A DNA stretch of 61,832 nucleotides from Candidatus Melainabacteria bacterium. GTDB taxonomy: Bacteria; Cyanobacteriota; Vampirovibrionia; Obscuribacterales; Obscuribacteraceae. Below are positions 52,448 to 60,687 of this stretch, piece after piece. The position numbers and the translations under genes were made by a program. The stretch lies in contig PLXC01000099.1 of NCBI GenBank assembly GCA_003151275.1, forward strand, positions 1-61,832, given 5' to 3'. Numbering within the stretch: the first letter of the stretch is position 1; the number at the start of each line of letters is the position of its first letter. Below the pieces are notes generated by a model. That model searched no databases and had not been told where the DNA came from. It saw nothing but the letters and a program-made list of their open reading frames with translations.

Positions 52448-54751
52448 ATGAAGCACTGGTTAACGTCGGTACTGATTGCAGTGCAGATCTGCGCGGTTCC
52501 GGTACAAGCAATAGAACCCCAGGAGACTAGAGTGCGAGCAATCTCAGCGAACCAAAAAATGAATAGTTTTGTAGACACGCTGATGCGCAAAATGACCTTG
52601 GAAGAAAAGATCGGTCAAATGAATCTGCTGTCAATTGGATTTGACGTGACAGGACCTGTGGTGAGCCAGGGGGTTGACGAGAAGATAAAAAATGGATTGG
52701 TTGGTGGTGTGTTTAACTCCTATACGCCGATTGCTGTTCGCAAATTGCAGCAGATCGCAGTTGAGCAATCCAAACTAAAAATCCCGCTGCTGTTTGGATA
52801 TGACGTTATCCACGGTCACCGCACCATTTTTCCTATTAACCTGGGCTTGTCATGCTCATGGGATCCTCCGTTGATCGAACGAACGGCGCGCGCTGCGGCA
52901 CAGGAAGCTAGCGCAGACGGATTGAACTGGACTTATTCGCCGATGGTGGACATCACGCGCGATCCGCGTTGGGGGCGCGTTAGCGAAGGGTCTGGCGAAG
53001 ATCCGTACTTGGGAAGTGTGATCGCAAAAGCAATGGTGCGCGGATATCAAGGGTCGAACTACGACACACCGGACACTGTGCTCGCCTGTGTAAAACACTA
53101 CGCGCTGTACGGAGCGGCTGAAGCTGGGCGCGACTACAACACTGTCGACATGAGCCCGGTAAAAATGTACAACGATTACTTGCCGCCCTACAAGGCTGCA
53201 GTGGACGCAGGCGTAGCAACTGTAATGACTTCGTTCAACGATATAAACGGCGTGCCAGCGACCGCCAACAAGTGGCTAGTGACCGACGTTTTGCGAAAAC
53301 AATGGGACTTCAAGGGACTAGTAGCTACTGACTACACCGCCGTAAACGAAATGGTGGCACATGGTGTCGGCGACGAGGCAAAGGTTACCGAACTGGCGAT
53401 GAACGCCGGAGTTGACATGGATATGGTCGGTGAACTGTTCATCAAACATGGTGGTGATCTCGTTAAATCCGGCAGAGTTTCCGAAGCTCAGATCGATGCT
53501 GCCTGTCGCCGCGTTTTGGAAGCAAAATACAAACTAGGCTTGTTTGATGATCCGTACCGTTTTATCAGCGAGGAACGGAACAAAGAACAACTAATGAGCG
53601 CACACAAAATGCAGCTCAGCAAGGAAGCCTCGATCAAAAGTATGGTGCTTTTGAAAAACTCGAATCAAATATTGCCGTTAAACGCGCAAACGAAAATCGC
53701 TTTCATCGGTCCGCTTGTGAAAGATCAGCGCAATCTGATCGGCAGCTGGAGCGGAGCTGGTGACTGGCAAAAGTCCACAAGTATCGGGCAAGCTCTCGAT
53801 ACCAAATTCGGTGCTAATAAATTCCTCTACGCCAAAGGATGCAATATTCTTGACGACACAGCGTTGGTAGAAAGATTGAATCGTGATGGTGCTTTGCTCA
53901 CCCGAGACGAAAAGACTCCGCAAGACATGATCACAGAAGCTGTGCAAATCGCGAAACAAGCAGATGTTGTTGTTGCGGTGCTCGGCGAACCGTGCAGCAT
54001 GAGCGGGGAAGCATCATGCCGAAGCAACATCGGTCTGCTCGAGAATCAACTCGAATTGCTTAAGGCATTGAAGCAAACGGGGAAGCCAATTGTTTTGGTA
54101 CTGATGAATGGACGCCCACTGACACTGCCCTGGGAAAACGCTAACATGGAAGCGATTTTGGAAACATGGTTTGGTGGCACCAAAGCTGGTGACGCGATTG
54201 TCGATACGTTGTTCGGGGATGCAAACCCTTCCGGCAAACTAACCATGACCTTTCCATATAATGTTGGACAGATTCCTATCTATTACAACGCTAAAAGCAC
54301 AGGACGCCCTTTCGATGCGAAAGAAAAATATCGTTCCAAATATTTAGATGTTTCAAACGCGCCTTTGTATCCCTTTGGTTATGGTTTGAGTTACACAACA
54401 TTTGCTTATGGCGATTTGTCGCTTAGCTCGTCAACTCTGAAACCAGCTGAGACGCTGATTGTGACGACGACAGTTAAAAATACGGGCAAGTATCCTGGTG
54501 TCGAAACCGTCCAACTATACATTCGCGATCTTGTCGGCAGCATCACCCGACCAGTAAAAGAATTGAAAGGTTTTCAAAAAGTGGAACTAAACCCCGGCGA
54601 GGAAAAAACAATTTCCTTTAAACTCACAAGCGACCTTCTTCGTTTCTACAATTCCGATTTGAAATACGCAGCCGAGCCCGGCGAATTTCAAGTATTCTGC
54701 GGCACGGACAGCAACAATCTAAAGGACGCAAAATTTACGCTACTGCCTTAA
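52448..54751 (+). CDS. Secreted glycoside hydrolase family 3 (beta-glucosidase type)
   Basis: 767 aa. Signal peptide MKHWLTSVLIAVQICAVPVQA. GH3 N-terminal barrel with LLFGYDVIHGHRTIFPI, SPMVDITRDPRWGR and KHYALYGAAEAGRDYN; nucleophile Asp 295 in VATDYTA. The second alpha/beta domain has the acid/base region (CSMSGEASCRSN), and the C-terminal Fn3-like domain starts near residue 650. Closest type is BglX-like periplasmic beta-glucosidase. The frame is open 65 codons further upstream (to 52253), but that overlaps the divergent gene, and ATG 52448 begins the signal peptide. Confidence 0.92.
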   Translation: MKHWLTSVLIAVQICAVPVQAIEPQETRVRAISANQKMNSFVDTLMRKMTLEEKIGQMNLLSIGFDVTGPVVSQGVDEKIKNGLVGGVFNSYTPIAVRKLQQIAVEQSKLKIPLLFGYDVIHGHRTIFPINLGLSCSWDPPLIERTARAAAQEASADGLNWTYSPMVDITRDPRWGRVSEGSGEDPYLGSVIAKAMVRGYQGSNYDTPDTVLACVKHYALYGAAEAGRDYNTVDMSPVKMYNDYLPPYKAAVDAGVATVMTSFNDINGVPATANKWLVTDVLRKQWDFKGLVATDYTAVNEMVAHGVGDEAKVTELAMNAGVDMDMVGELFIKHGGDLVKSGRVSEAQIDAACRRVLEAKYKLGLFDDPYRFISEERNKEQLMSAHKMQLSKEASIKSMVLLKNSNQILPLNAQTKIAFIGPLVKDQRNLIGSWSGAGDWQKSTSIGQALDTKFGANKFLYAKGCNILDDTALVERLNRDGALLTRDEKTPQDMITEAVQIAKQADVVVAVLGEPCSMSGEASCRSNIGLLENQLELLKALKQTGKPIVLVLMNGRPLTLPWENANMEAILETWFGGTKAGDAIVDTLFGDANPSGKLTMTFPYNVGQIPIYYNAKSTGRPFDAKEKYRSKYLDVSNAPLYPFGYGLSYTTFAYGDLSLSSSTLKPAETLIVTTTVKNTGKYPGVETVQLYIRDLVGSITRPVKELKGFQKVELNPGEEKTISFKLTSDLLRFYNSDLKYAAEPGEFQVFCGTDSNNLKDAKFTLLP

Positions 54752-54818
54752 CTTGGCTATATTCACAGTTCCGGGACCAGATGCTTCCTACTCCATGCGT
54801 CCTATCCGCCGCGTCCTA

Positions 54819-54848
54819 CGTGGGACCGTCGGCACCCTTGCCGAGACC
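54819..54848. repeat. REP-like element, copy 2 (diverged)
   Basis: GTGGGACCGTCGGCACCCTT followed by GCCGAGACC: the CGGCA-CCCT-TGCCG hairpin of the REP-like element at 33131 is kept, with several changes. Confidence 0.5.
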
Positions 54849-54961
54849 TATTGTTAAACCCGGTTGTCTAGTTCAAACTCTTTCGAAACTGTATTGCTTG
54901 CATGCCTAATTCATTTCGGCCCTGCTTGAATAGCTAAGTAACCAGCAATCCAGGTGAGACC

Positions 54962-55324
54962 ATGACTAAAGCGCAAGACAGAGCAGAAGCCCAGACCACA
55001 GAGAACGACAAGACCGCACGAATGGCTGGTGCCGGTGCCGGCGTACTCGCCGGAGCTCAACTCGGTACAGTCTTGCTTCCGATCCCGATTGTAGGCACCT
55101 TCACAGGCGCGTTGCTTGGCGGGCTGGTTGGCACGAAAATCGGCAAAAAAATTGGTGGCGTATTGCTCGACAAAATGAGCACCGTTGAAAGAACTTGTTC
55201 AGAAAGAGACGCCAGCAGTGCCGATGTGATCAAAGAGCTCGAACGTCTTGCTCAACTTCGCGAAGCCGGTGTGCTAAGCGAGGACGAGTTCAAAGCTTTG
55301 AAGGCCAAAATGCTTGGACTATGA
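54962..55324 (+). CDS. Glycine-zipper plus SHOCT-domain protein
   Basis: 120 aa. Residues ~20-60 form a glycine-zipper membrane segment (AGAGAGVLAGAQLGTVLLPIPIVG, FTGALLGGLVGTKIGKKIGG); the C-terminal 30 residues are a SHOCT motif (VIKELERLAQLREAGVLSEDEFKALKAKML), a short oligomerisation helix hairpin. Function unknown; likely membrane-associated oligomer. Stands alone. Confidence 0.75.
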   Translation: MTKAQDRAEAQTTENDKTARMAGAGAGVLAGAQLGTVLLPIPIVGTFTGALLGGLVGTKIGKKIGGVLLDKMSTVERTCSERDASSADVIKELERLAQLREAGVLSEDEFKALKAKMLGL

Positions 55325-55559
55325 TTGCCGTGAATTCATTTCCATAGCACCATGTCAAGTCTTCTCACTGTAGGCAAACTGCCATATAGCGCAAGTTCAC
55401 ATCGTTCTGCTCTAAAGAATGTCCTTCTTCAAAGGTTCGCCGTTCACATGATTGGTATACTCATCAAGCGTTGGTATCATTTAGGATTTAAATTGAACCT
55501 ACGCTGAACATAGCGATTGCCATAGAGCATCATCATGTCAACTTGGCGCGGAGGAACAC

Positions 55560-56108
55560 ATGAGTCAAACCACTGATCGCAAGGCTGAATTGCAGGGTCG
55601 CCTAGCTGAGAATAAAGACATTGAACCAGTGGAGAGACTGGTGCAGTATGCGTTTCGCGGTGGAAAAGCTGCCAAATCATGGACTGGAGAAGAACATCTG
55701 GTTAGAGGTCCGCGCATCACAATTGATGCCTTGAAAGAAATGCTCGTTGCGCCTGATCAAGTCATATTGCTGGCTGAACTGGGCGAAGAAGCTGATCGAA
55801 AACTCGTCGGCTGCATTCACCTACAAAAAGTGGGAGAAGATGTTCACATCGGAATGCTCGCCGTAGATCCAGATGTTCAGAGCGTCGGCGCTGGCAAGTT
55901 CCTGATGAATTGGACTGAGAAATACGCGGTGCAGCATTACCAATCCAAACAAGTTATCGGTGAAGTTGTATCAGGGCGACCAGAGCTAATGGACTGGTAT
56001 CTTCGTCTCGGCTATGAACAAACGGGCGAAACTGCGCCTTTCAATCCGGAAGGAGTGACACATTTAGTCGACGGCTTGCACTTCGTCAAAATTCGTAAGA
56101 ACCTATAG
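55560..56108 (+). CDS. GNAT-family N-acetyltransferase
   Basis: 182 aa. The acetyl-CoA binding region is VHIGMLAVDPDVQSVGAGKFLM, matching motif A (V.p..qg.G.G..L) although the central Gly pattern is SVGAGK; a C-terminal LRLGYEQTGE is the typical loop. GCGGAGG 6 nt before the ATG. Substrate unknown. Confidence 0.82.
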   Translation: MSQTTDRKAELQGRLAENKDIEPVERLVQYAFRGGKAAKSWTGEEHLVRGPRITIDALKEMLVAPDQVILLAELGEEADRKLVGCIHLQKVGEDVHIGMLAVDPDVQSVGAGKFLMNWTEKYAVQHYQSKQVIGEVVSGRPELMDWYLRLGYEQTGETAPFNPEGVTHLVDGLHFVKIRKNL

Positions 56109-56118
56109 ACATAAAGCC

Positions 56119-56151
56119 CCCGGGAGCGCCGGCATCCATGCCTGCACGGTG
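56119..56151. repeat. REP-like element, copy 3
   Basis: CCGGGAGCGCCGGCATCCAT followed by GCCTGCACGG; the same start as copy 1 (GGGAGCGCCGGCATCC) with a changed right arm. Lies between the GNAT gene and the kinase gene. Confidence 0.6.
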
Positions 56152-56206
56152 ATTCTTCCCAAGATCCTACCAGCGCTCAGCGATGCAGCCGATCTCCTTT
56201 CTCAGA

Positions 56207-57676
56207 TCAGCCTTTTGGCACGCGAAACCAGAAAGTGCTGCCTTGACCTTCCTCACTTTCGACACCGAGGGTGCCACCATGCTGACCGATGATCGCCTTG
56301 CAGATCGCTAGGCCAAGTCCAGTGCCGCCTTTCCTTTTCGCTTCCGGATCTTCGACTTGCTCGAAGCTCTCAAAGATAGTGGCTCTATATTTTTCAGGAA
56401 TGCCAGGTCCTCGATCTTGAATGCGCACTTCGACCGAGTCCTTTATCTCCAGAATGGAAATGGTGATGATGCTTCCATCAGGTGAAAACTTAATTGAGTT
56501 GGAAAGAATATTGGCGACCACTTGATGCAGACGGTCGCGATCTGCGAGCACTAATGCATCCGAATCCTTGATATCGATTTCAATCTTTCGTTGCTCTGCT
56601 AAGCCGCGCATAGAATCAACTGACGCGTTCACAACTTCTGAAATTCTGATTGCTTCGATATGAAGCTCTTGCTTGCCAGCCTTCATCTTCTCGATATCCA
56701 AGAGGTCGTTAATTAGCTTGATCAATGTAGCGATACTGCGGTCGGCGACCTCTAGTTTTGATTGACCGTAATCATTCAACTCTCCATAAACACCCGTGCT
56801 CAAGAGCGTCAGCACCCCTTGCACTGATGTGAGCGGGCTGCGCAGATCGTGAGAGACGATAGCGATCAATTCCTGCTTATGAGCTTCAGATTCTGCAAGC
56901 GCCGTCGCCATGTTTCTGAATACTTGGTCCAATTCGGCAATTTCGTCACCTCCGGAAACTGGCGGTTTGAGCGGCTCACCACTAGTCAACCTGGAAGTAT
57001 TTTCCATGAGCACTTTCAGACGATTCGTTGTTGCTTTGGTGAAATATATAGCTAATGCCACGGCCACTAGGATGTTGAGAGCGATAAAGTATGACATCAG
57101 GCTCTCGATTCGAGCTCTGTCTTTGGCTTGATTTTCAGCTTGAACCTTTTCTACATTTTCGGACAAGTTCAGAATTCCATCTGCGTCGGTGGACACAAGT
57201 TTGACCATGTCGCGCATGTCTCTTAGGTTCCTGATTGCCTCGGGGCCTTCGTTGTGGTTCACCATATGCCGGATGTGTTTTAATTCACCCACACTTTCCA
57301 TGACTGTTTTATGAATCTTTTGCAGAGCGACGTGAGCCTCCGGTTTGTTAACCGTGATTTCCTCAAGTCGACGAAGCTGTTCAAGCAATTCATCTCGACT
57401 GGCATTGTATTGAACAAGATACTCACCGCCCCTGGTGAATGCATAAGCACCCATTTTCCCCCCGATAGTGATCAGGAGCTTGAGCACTTTGTTGACGCGG
57501 GTCTGAACTTCGCGAGCTTCGGATTCCTTCTGTCTCTCGACTTCAACTTGCGACAGTAATTGCGAAAGCTGTCCAACGAATAAGAGTTCGAAGACAAGAG
57601 GCACCGCCACTAGTATCAGTCCAATGTGCATTAGCTTGAGCGAGAATCTTCGGCGCTTCTTTTCACTTTTTATCAA
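56207..57676 (-). CDS. Membrane histidine kinase linked to the NO-stress cluster
   Basis: 489 aa after start correction. Membrane helix (MHIGLILVAVPLVFELLFVG), a long helical periplasmic sensor (about 40-185), second membrane helix, HAMP linker (GEPLKPPVSGGDEIAELD), His 276 in IVSHDLRSPLTS, N box NILSNSIKFSP, G1 DRGPGIP, G2 GTGLGL. The frame runs to 57937 but the extra part overlaps the NnrS gene; TTG 57676 gives nearly the same length and layout as the kinase at 26465. It follows NnrS by 53 bp on the same strand. No response regulator is adjacent. Confidence 0.85.
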   Translation of the reverse strand: MIKSEKKRRRFSLKLMHIGLILVAVPLVFELLFVGQLSQLLSQVEVERQKESEAREVQTRVNKVLKLLITIGGKMGAYAFTRGGEYLVQYNASRDELLEQLRRLEEITVNKPEAHVALQKIHKTVMESVGELKHIRHMVNHNEGPEAIRNLRDMRDMVKLVSTDADGILNLSENVEKVQAENQAKDRARIESLMSYFIALNILVAVALAIYFTKATTNRLKVLMENTSRLTSGEPLKPPVSGGDEIAELDQVFRNMATALAESEAHKQELIAIVSHDLRSPLTSVQGVLTLLSTGVYGELNDYGQSKLEVADRSIATLIKLINDLLDIEKMKAGKQELHIEAIRISEVVNASVDSMRGLAEQRKIEIDIKDSDALVLADRDRLHQVVANILSNSIKFSPDGSIITISILEIKDSVEVRIQDRGPGIPEKYRATIFESFEQVEDPEAKRKGGTGLGLAICKAIIGQHGGTLGVESEEGQGSTFWFRVPKG

Positions 57677-57729
57677 GCGTTTACTCTCTGCGATTAGTTC
57701 ACTTATTCCTATGCCATGTTCATGGGTTC

Positions 57730-59070
57730 CTAAATCGCATCTTGCACAGGTCGGGCGGCACCGCATTTGCTGGTCGCCGGAGTGAGCAGGGGTGGCTGCA
57801 GGAACGTGCCGATCATATTGATTGTGAAAATCACCACACCTGTAAGTTCCATTGTTGCAGATACTGGCAAAAATGCCCACGCCCATGAAGCGTAATGCTG
57901 ATATGCCAGAGTCTCGGATGAAACTCGTATCAAGCAACCTACATTTGTCAGGAGAAGAGCGAAAAACATCAGACGCTCACTAAACAGCTTTTTCTTGCCC
58001 AAGAATGCTGGCAGCATCCTCGGTCCGACAGAAAACACCATGGTCATGAGGTAACCAACAGTGAGAGCATGACGGCCTGCTCCGCCTATACCGGCGGCGC
58101 TTGGCTCTATCGCGGCCCACACGGCAAACAGACTGGCAATCATCAACCAGACGTATGCGATTCGCATAAACAGAGTAAAGCTCTTGTGTACTCCCTGAAT
58201 TTTCGCAGGCTTATCTGCGGGCTCGAAAATTCTCAGCGCGCAGATCATACAAACGGCGCCCGCCAATAAGAGAATCGCGCATGGCAGCAGCGACTGTGCC
58301 AATGCCGCAATGAGTCCCATGATGTTCACTGCCAGAGCGGCAATAATCAACTTTGATCGCAACGGTTTCAGACCTAAGAAAACAGGCATCCAACGAGCTG
58401 TGAAGCCCCATGCGATCGGCACGGGGAAGGCCCAGATCGACAAGATCAGAAATCTGCCGTTAAACTCAGGGGGAAAGGCTGGTGAAGCACCGGCAGCAGC
58501 AAGCATGAAACACTCAAATGCGTTGAACAACATTGCGACAATCAACCCGACCGTTCCTGCCACCACCAATAGTGCCCAAGATCCCGGACCATCTTTGAGC
58601 TTTTTCTGCAGTCCATGTCCTTGAACAGTTCGCGCCAGAAAGAGTACGACAGCGAGAAGCTCAAGTGTTGCTGACAGCGGCAGCAACACTCTCCACTGCC
58701 ACAAATAAACGTCGCTCAGCCAGCGCACGGCCACTCCAATCGTCCAGAGACTCCAGATCAGCCAACCATCCCAGAAAGACCAGGCTGAGACCCGGCGTAA
58801 ATTCGGAATAGAGTAGAAGCCAATGCCTAGTATGAAGCTGCCAATCCAACCAAATAGTTGAGCGTGTCCGTGCGCCTGCATCCAAGCCGCTGGAACGGAG
58901 GTCGCGGACTGAGCGCTGCTGATGGCGAAGAGATTCCAAACTCCCAAGAAAGTTCCCGGAAGCAGCATGAATAGAATTCCTGTAAACAGGTACGTCATGA
59001 GAAGTTTGATCAGCTGTTGTTCACGCGCGATGCTGATCGGTATAGCTGGCTTGGTAGGTTCTGGTTCCAT
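57730..59070 (-). CDS. NnrS-family heme-copper-type membrane protein
   Basis: 446 aa with about 12 membrane helices. It fits NnrS: WMQAHGHAQLFGWIGSFILGIGFYSIP near the start, ARWMPVFLGLKPL in the middle, GRHALTVGYLMTMVFSVGPRMLPAF later, with the conserved His/Arg groups of that family. NnrS proteins protect against nitrosative stress and are controlled by NO-sensing regulators. Start: ATG 59070, with GGAG 11 nt upstream; the frame continues upstream but over the Rrf2 gene. Located 20 bp after the Rrf2 gene, same strand, so one operon. Confidence 0.87.
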   Translation of the reverse strand: MEPEPTKPAIPISIAREQQLIKLLMTYLFTGILFMLLPGTFLGVWNLFAISSAQSATSVPAAWMQAHGHAQLFGWIGSFILGIGFYSIPNLRRVSAWSFWDGWLIWSLWTIGVAVRWLSDVYLWQWRVLLPLSATLELLAVVLFLARTVQGHGLQKKLKDGPGSWALLVVAGTVGLIVAMLFNAFECFMLAAAGASPAFPPEFNGRFLILSIWAFPVPIAWGFTARWMPVFLGLKPLRSKLIIAALAVNIMGLIAALAQSLLPCAILLLAGAVCMICALRIFEPADKPAKIQGVHKSFTLFMRIAYVWLMIASLFAVWAAIEPSAAGIGGAGRHALTVGYLMTMVFSVGPRMLPAFLGKKKLFSERLMFFALLLTNVGCLIRVSSETLAYQHYASWAWAFLPVSATMELTGVVIFTINMIGTFLQPPLLTPATSKCGAARPVQDAI

Positions 59071-59090
59071 GTCATTTTGGCTCCGAGCTA

Positions 59091-59546
59091 TCAACTCGCG
59101 CAAGACTTGCTGCAGTTTTCGGTCGGGAACTCGCACAACGGAATCGAAGCTGTCGGACGAGCCAATATCTCTGCAATAGTTGTATCAGCAAATGTCTTCT
59201 CGATGATTGCGGTTGCATCATCGAGTCGTTTATGGAGTGCGCATAAAATGGTGCCGTGGGCTGTGAGTCCAAGCGGACAAGTTCTGATGCGCTGAATTGG
59301 ATCAACTGCATTCAGCACGGCAAGAATGCTTATCTCTTCAGGCGGCTTTGTCAGAACAAAACCGCCTCCCAGTCCTCTTTGTGATTGCACCAGATGGGCT
59401 CTGACCAGTGATTGCAAAACCTTGGAAAGATAAGCGGCTGGCACTTTCGTCGTTAGAGAAATTTGCTGCGTTGTGAACGCAGTGCCTGAGTTCATAGCAA
59501 GATAAACGATGGCTCGCAAGGCATACTCGGCTGTTTGAGAGATCAT
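59091..59546 (-). CDS. Rrf2-family transcriptional regulator (NsrR-like)
   Basis: 151 aa winged-helix regulator. The N-terminus MISQTAEYALRAIVYLA and helix-turn-helix KVPAAYLSKVLQSLVRAHLV are typical of Rrf2/NsrR/IscR. Cys 90 and Cys 102 (TCPLGL, LCALHKR) occupy two of the three FeS-ligand places; a C-terminal cluster adds Cys 138, 145 and 149. It may hold an NO-sensitive FeS cluster. AAGGAG precedes a pair of ATG codons; the second, 59546, has the better spacing. Lies between the RIC fusion and NnrS, and the palindrome at 60604 is its likely operator. Confidence 0.88.
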   Translation of the reverse strand: MISQTAEYALRAIVYLAMNSGTAFTTQQISLTTKVPAAYLSKVLQSLVRAHLVQSQRGLGGGFVLTKPPEEISILAVLNAVDPIQRIRTCPLGLTAHGTILCALHKRLDDATAIIEKTFADTTIAEILARPTASIPLCEFPTENCSKSCAS

Positions 59547-59595
59547 CATTGCGCTCCTTACATCATTGCGGTTCATGTTTATCGAGCTATCAACC

Positions 59596-60573
59596 CTATC
59601 GGGATGATGGTGCCATCTGGCGAAGCCCTAAAGCACGAGGAAACAAGATGTTGTTTTCTTTGTGGACGTGTTGGTGCATTTCCGATTCGATCTGTGCCAG
59701 CGAGTAGAGTAGAACTTTGAATGTACCACATGCATCGTCCGGTGGCGTATAGTCGTTTGTCAGGCGGCGCATTGCGCTAAGTGCCGCTCCGGCATCATCG
59801 TGCTCCTGAGTCATCATCTCGATTGGGTGGTCGATTCCGCCACCGCAACCAAAAATCTGTGGAGTGCCAGTTGCCTCCATGGCTGTAATGCCAGGAAACA
59901 AGATCATCTCCTCTTTCTGCATGTGCAACTCCAACTGCGCTTTGAATTGGTTGAAAACATTCAGGACTTCAATCATCTCAGGGTGATTGTCACCATGAAC
60001 TCTAGCGACCTTGGTGGCCAGTTGAGTAACGCGCGCTAGCTCTTGCCGCAACGGCTGATGGTACGTGGTGACGATGTGGTCAACTAAGTCTTTGAGGTCA
60101 GCTTTGGTCCAGTCCTTTTCGTTGGATTGATTGCCCTTTAAATCAGCTGCAACAAGTTTTTGCATAACTTCTTCAACGTTCAAGCCTTTCTTTTGGCAGG
60201 CGTCTTCTAGAGTGGCTTTCCCGCCACAGCAATAATCGATGCCTAATTGTTCCAAGACGCAGGCTCGCGAAGGTCTTTGCGCAACCAGTTGACCCACAGA
60301 AGTGGTCTTGCTCAAAGCAGGTGCGACTTCGACTACCGAGGCACCACTAGCGATACTATCCTTGCGGTGAGCCACGCATGTCTGGTCGTAAATAGGTAAG
60401 CTTACACAGGAGCACGGTTGAAACATTTCCTTGCCTGATTCGCACTCTGGACATTTCCATTGATCGGATAAGTCATTGAATTTCAGGGACGGAGGAATCT
60501 TCTGGGTCGGCTCGCCCAAAGCTTCGTCATAGATGTAATTGCACACGGTGCATATTGTTTTAGCGTTCGACAT
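59596..60573 (-). CDS. Rubredoxin-domain fused RIC (ScdA/YtfE) iron-sulfur repair protein
   Basis: 325 aa in three parts. Residues 1-55: rubredoxin-like, Cys 8-x2-Cys 11 and Cys 41-x2-Cys 44. Residues ~90-135: DUF542 (ScdA_N), with Cys 115-Cys 116 in IDYCCGG. Residues ~150-320: hemerythrin-like di-iron domain with His/Glu ligands (TYHQPLRQEL, HMQKEEMILFP, IDHPIEMMTQEHDDAG, HQHVHKENNILFP). RIC proteins repair FeS clusters damaged by NO or peroxide; the rubredoxin could pass it electrons directly (inference). GAGGAGG lies 5 nt upstream of the ATG. First gene of the NO-stress cluster. Confidence 0.9.
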   Translation of the reverse strand: MSNAKTICTVCNYIYDEALGEPTQKIPPSLKFNDLSDQWKCPECESGKEMFQPCSCVSLPIYDQTCVAHRKDSIASGASVVEVAPALSKTTSVGQLVAQRPSRACVLEQLGIDYCCGGKATLEDACQKKGLNVEEVMQKLVAADLKGNQSNEKDWTKADLKDLVDHIVTTYHQPLRQELARVTQLATKVARVHGDNHPEMIEVLNVFNQFKAQLELHMQKEEMILFPGITAMEATGTPQIFGCGGGIDHPIEMMTQEHDDAGAALSAMRRLTNDYTPPDDACGTFKVLLYSLAQIESEMHQHVHKENNILFPRALGLRQMAPSSR

Positions 60574-60603
60574 ACCTGCCTCCTCGGGCCCGATGTGGAT
60601 ATC

Positions 60604-60638
60604 TGGACCTTTATGTCCATAATAGACCGGATTCTCAA
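60604..60638 (-). promoter_or_regulatory. RIC promoter with operator over the -10 box
   Basis: On the minus strand TTGAGA (60638-60633), 17-bp spacer, CATAAA (60615-60610). TGGAC (60604-60608) and GTCCA (60615-60619) are inverted repeats separated by 6 nt that span the -10 box, so a bound Rrf2 protein would block the polymerase. Confidence 0.6.
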
Positions 60639-60687
60639 AGAAAGCACTCAGCCGAAGGGATGATTGTGGTTGTTCCTGCGTTATTTC

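Noticed and set aside
57677..57937. Longer N-terminus for the second histidine kinase
   Set aside because: It overlaps NnrS in another frame; the TTG at 57676 gives the length and layout of its sister kinase.
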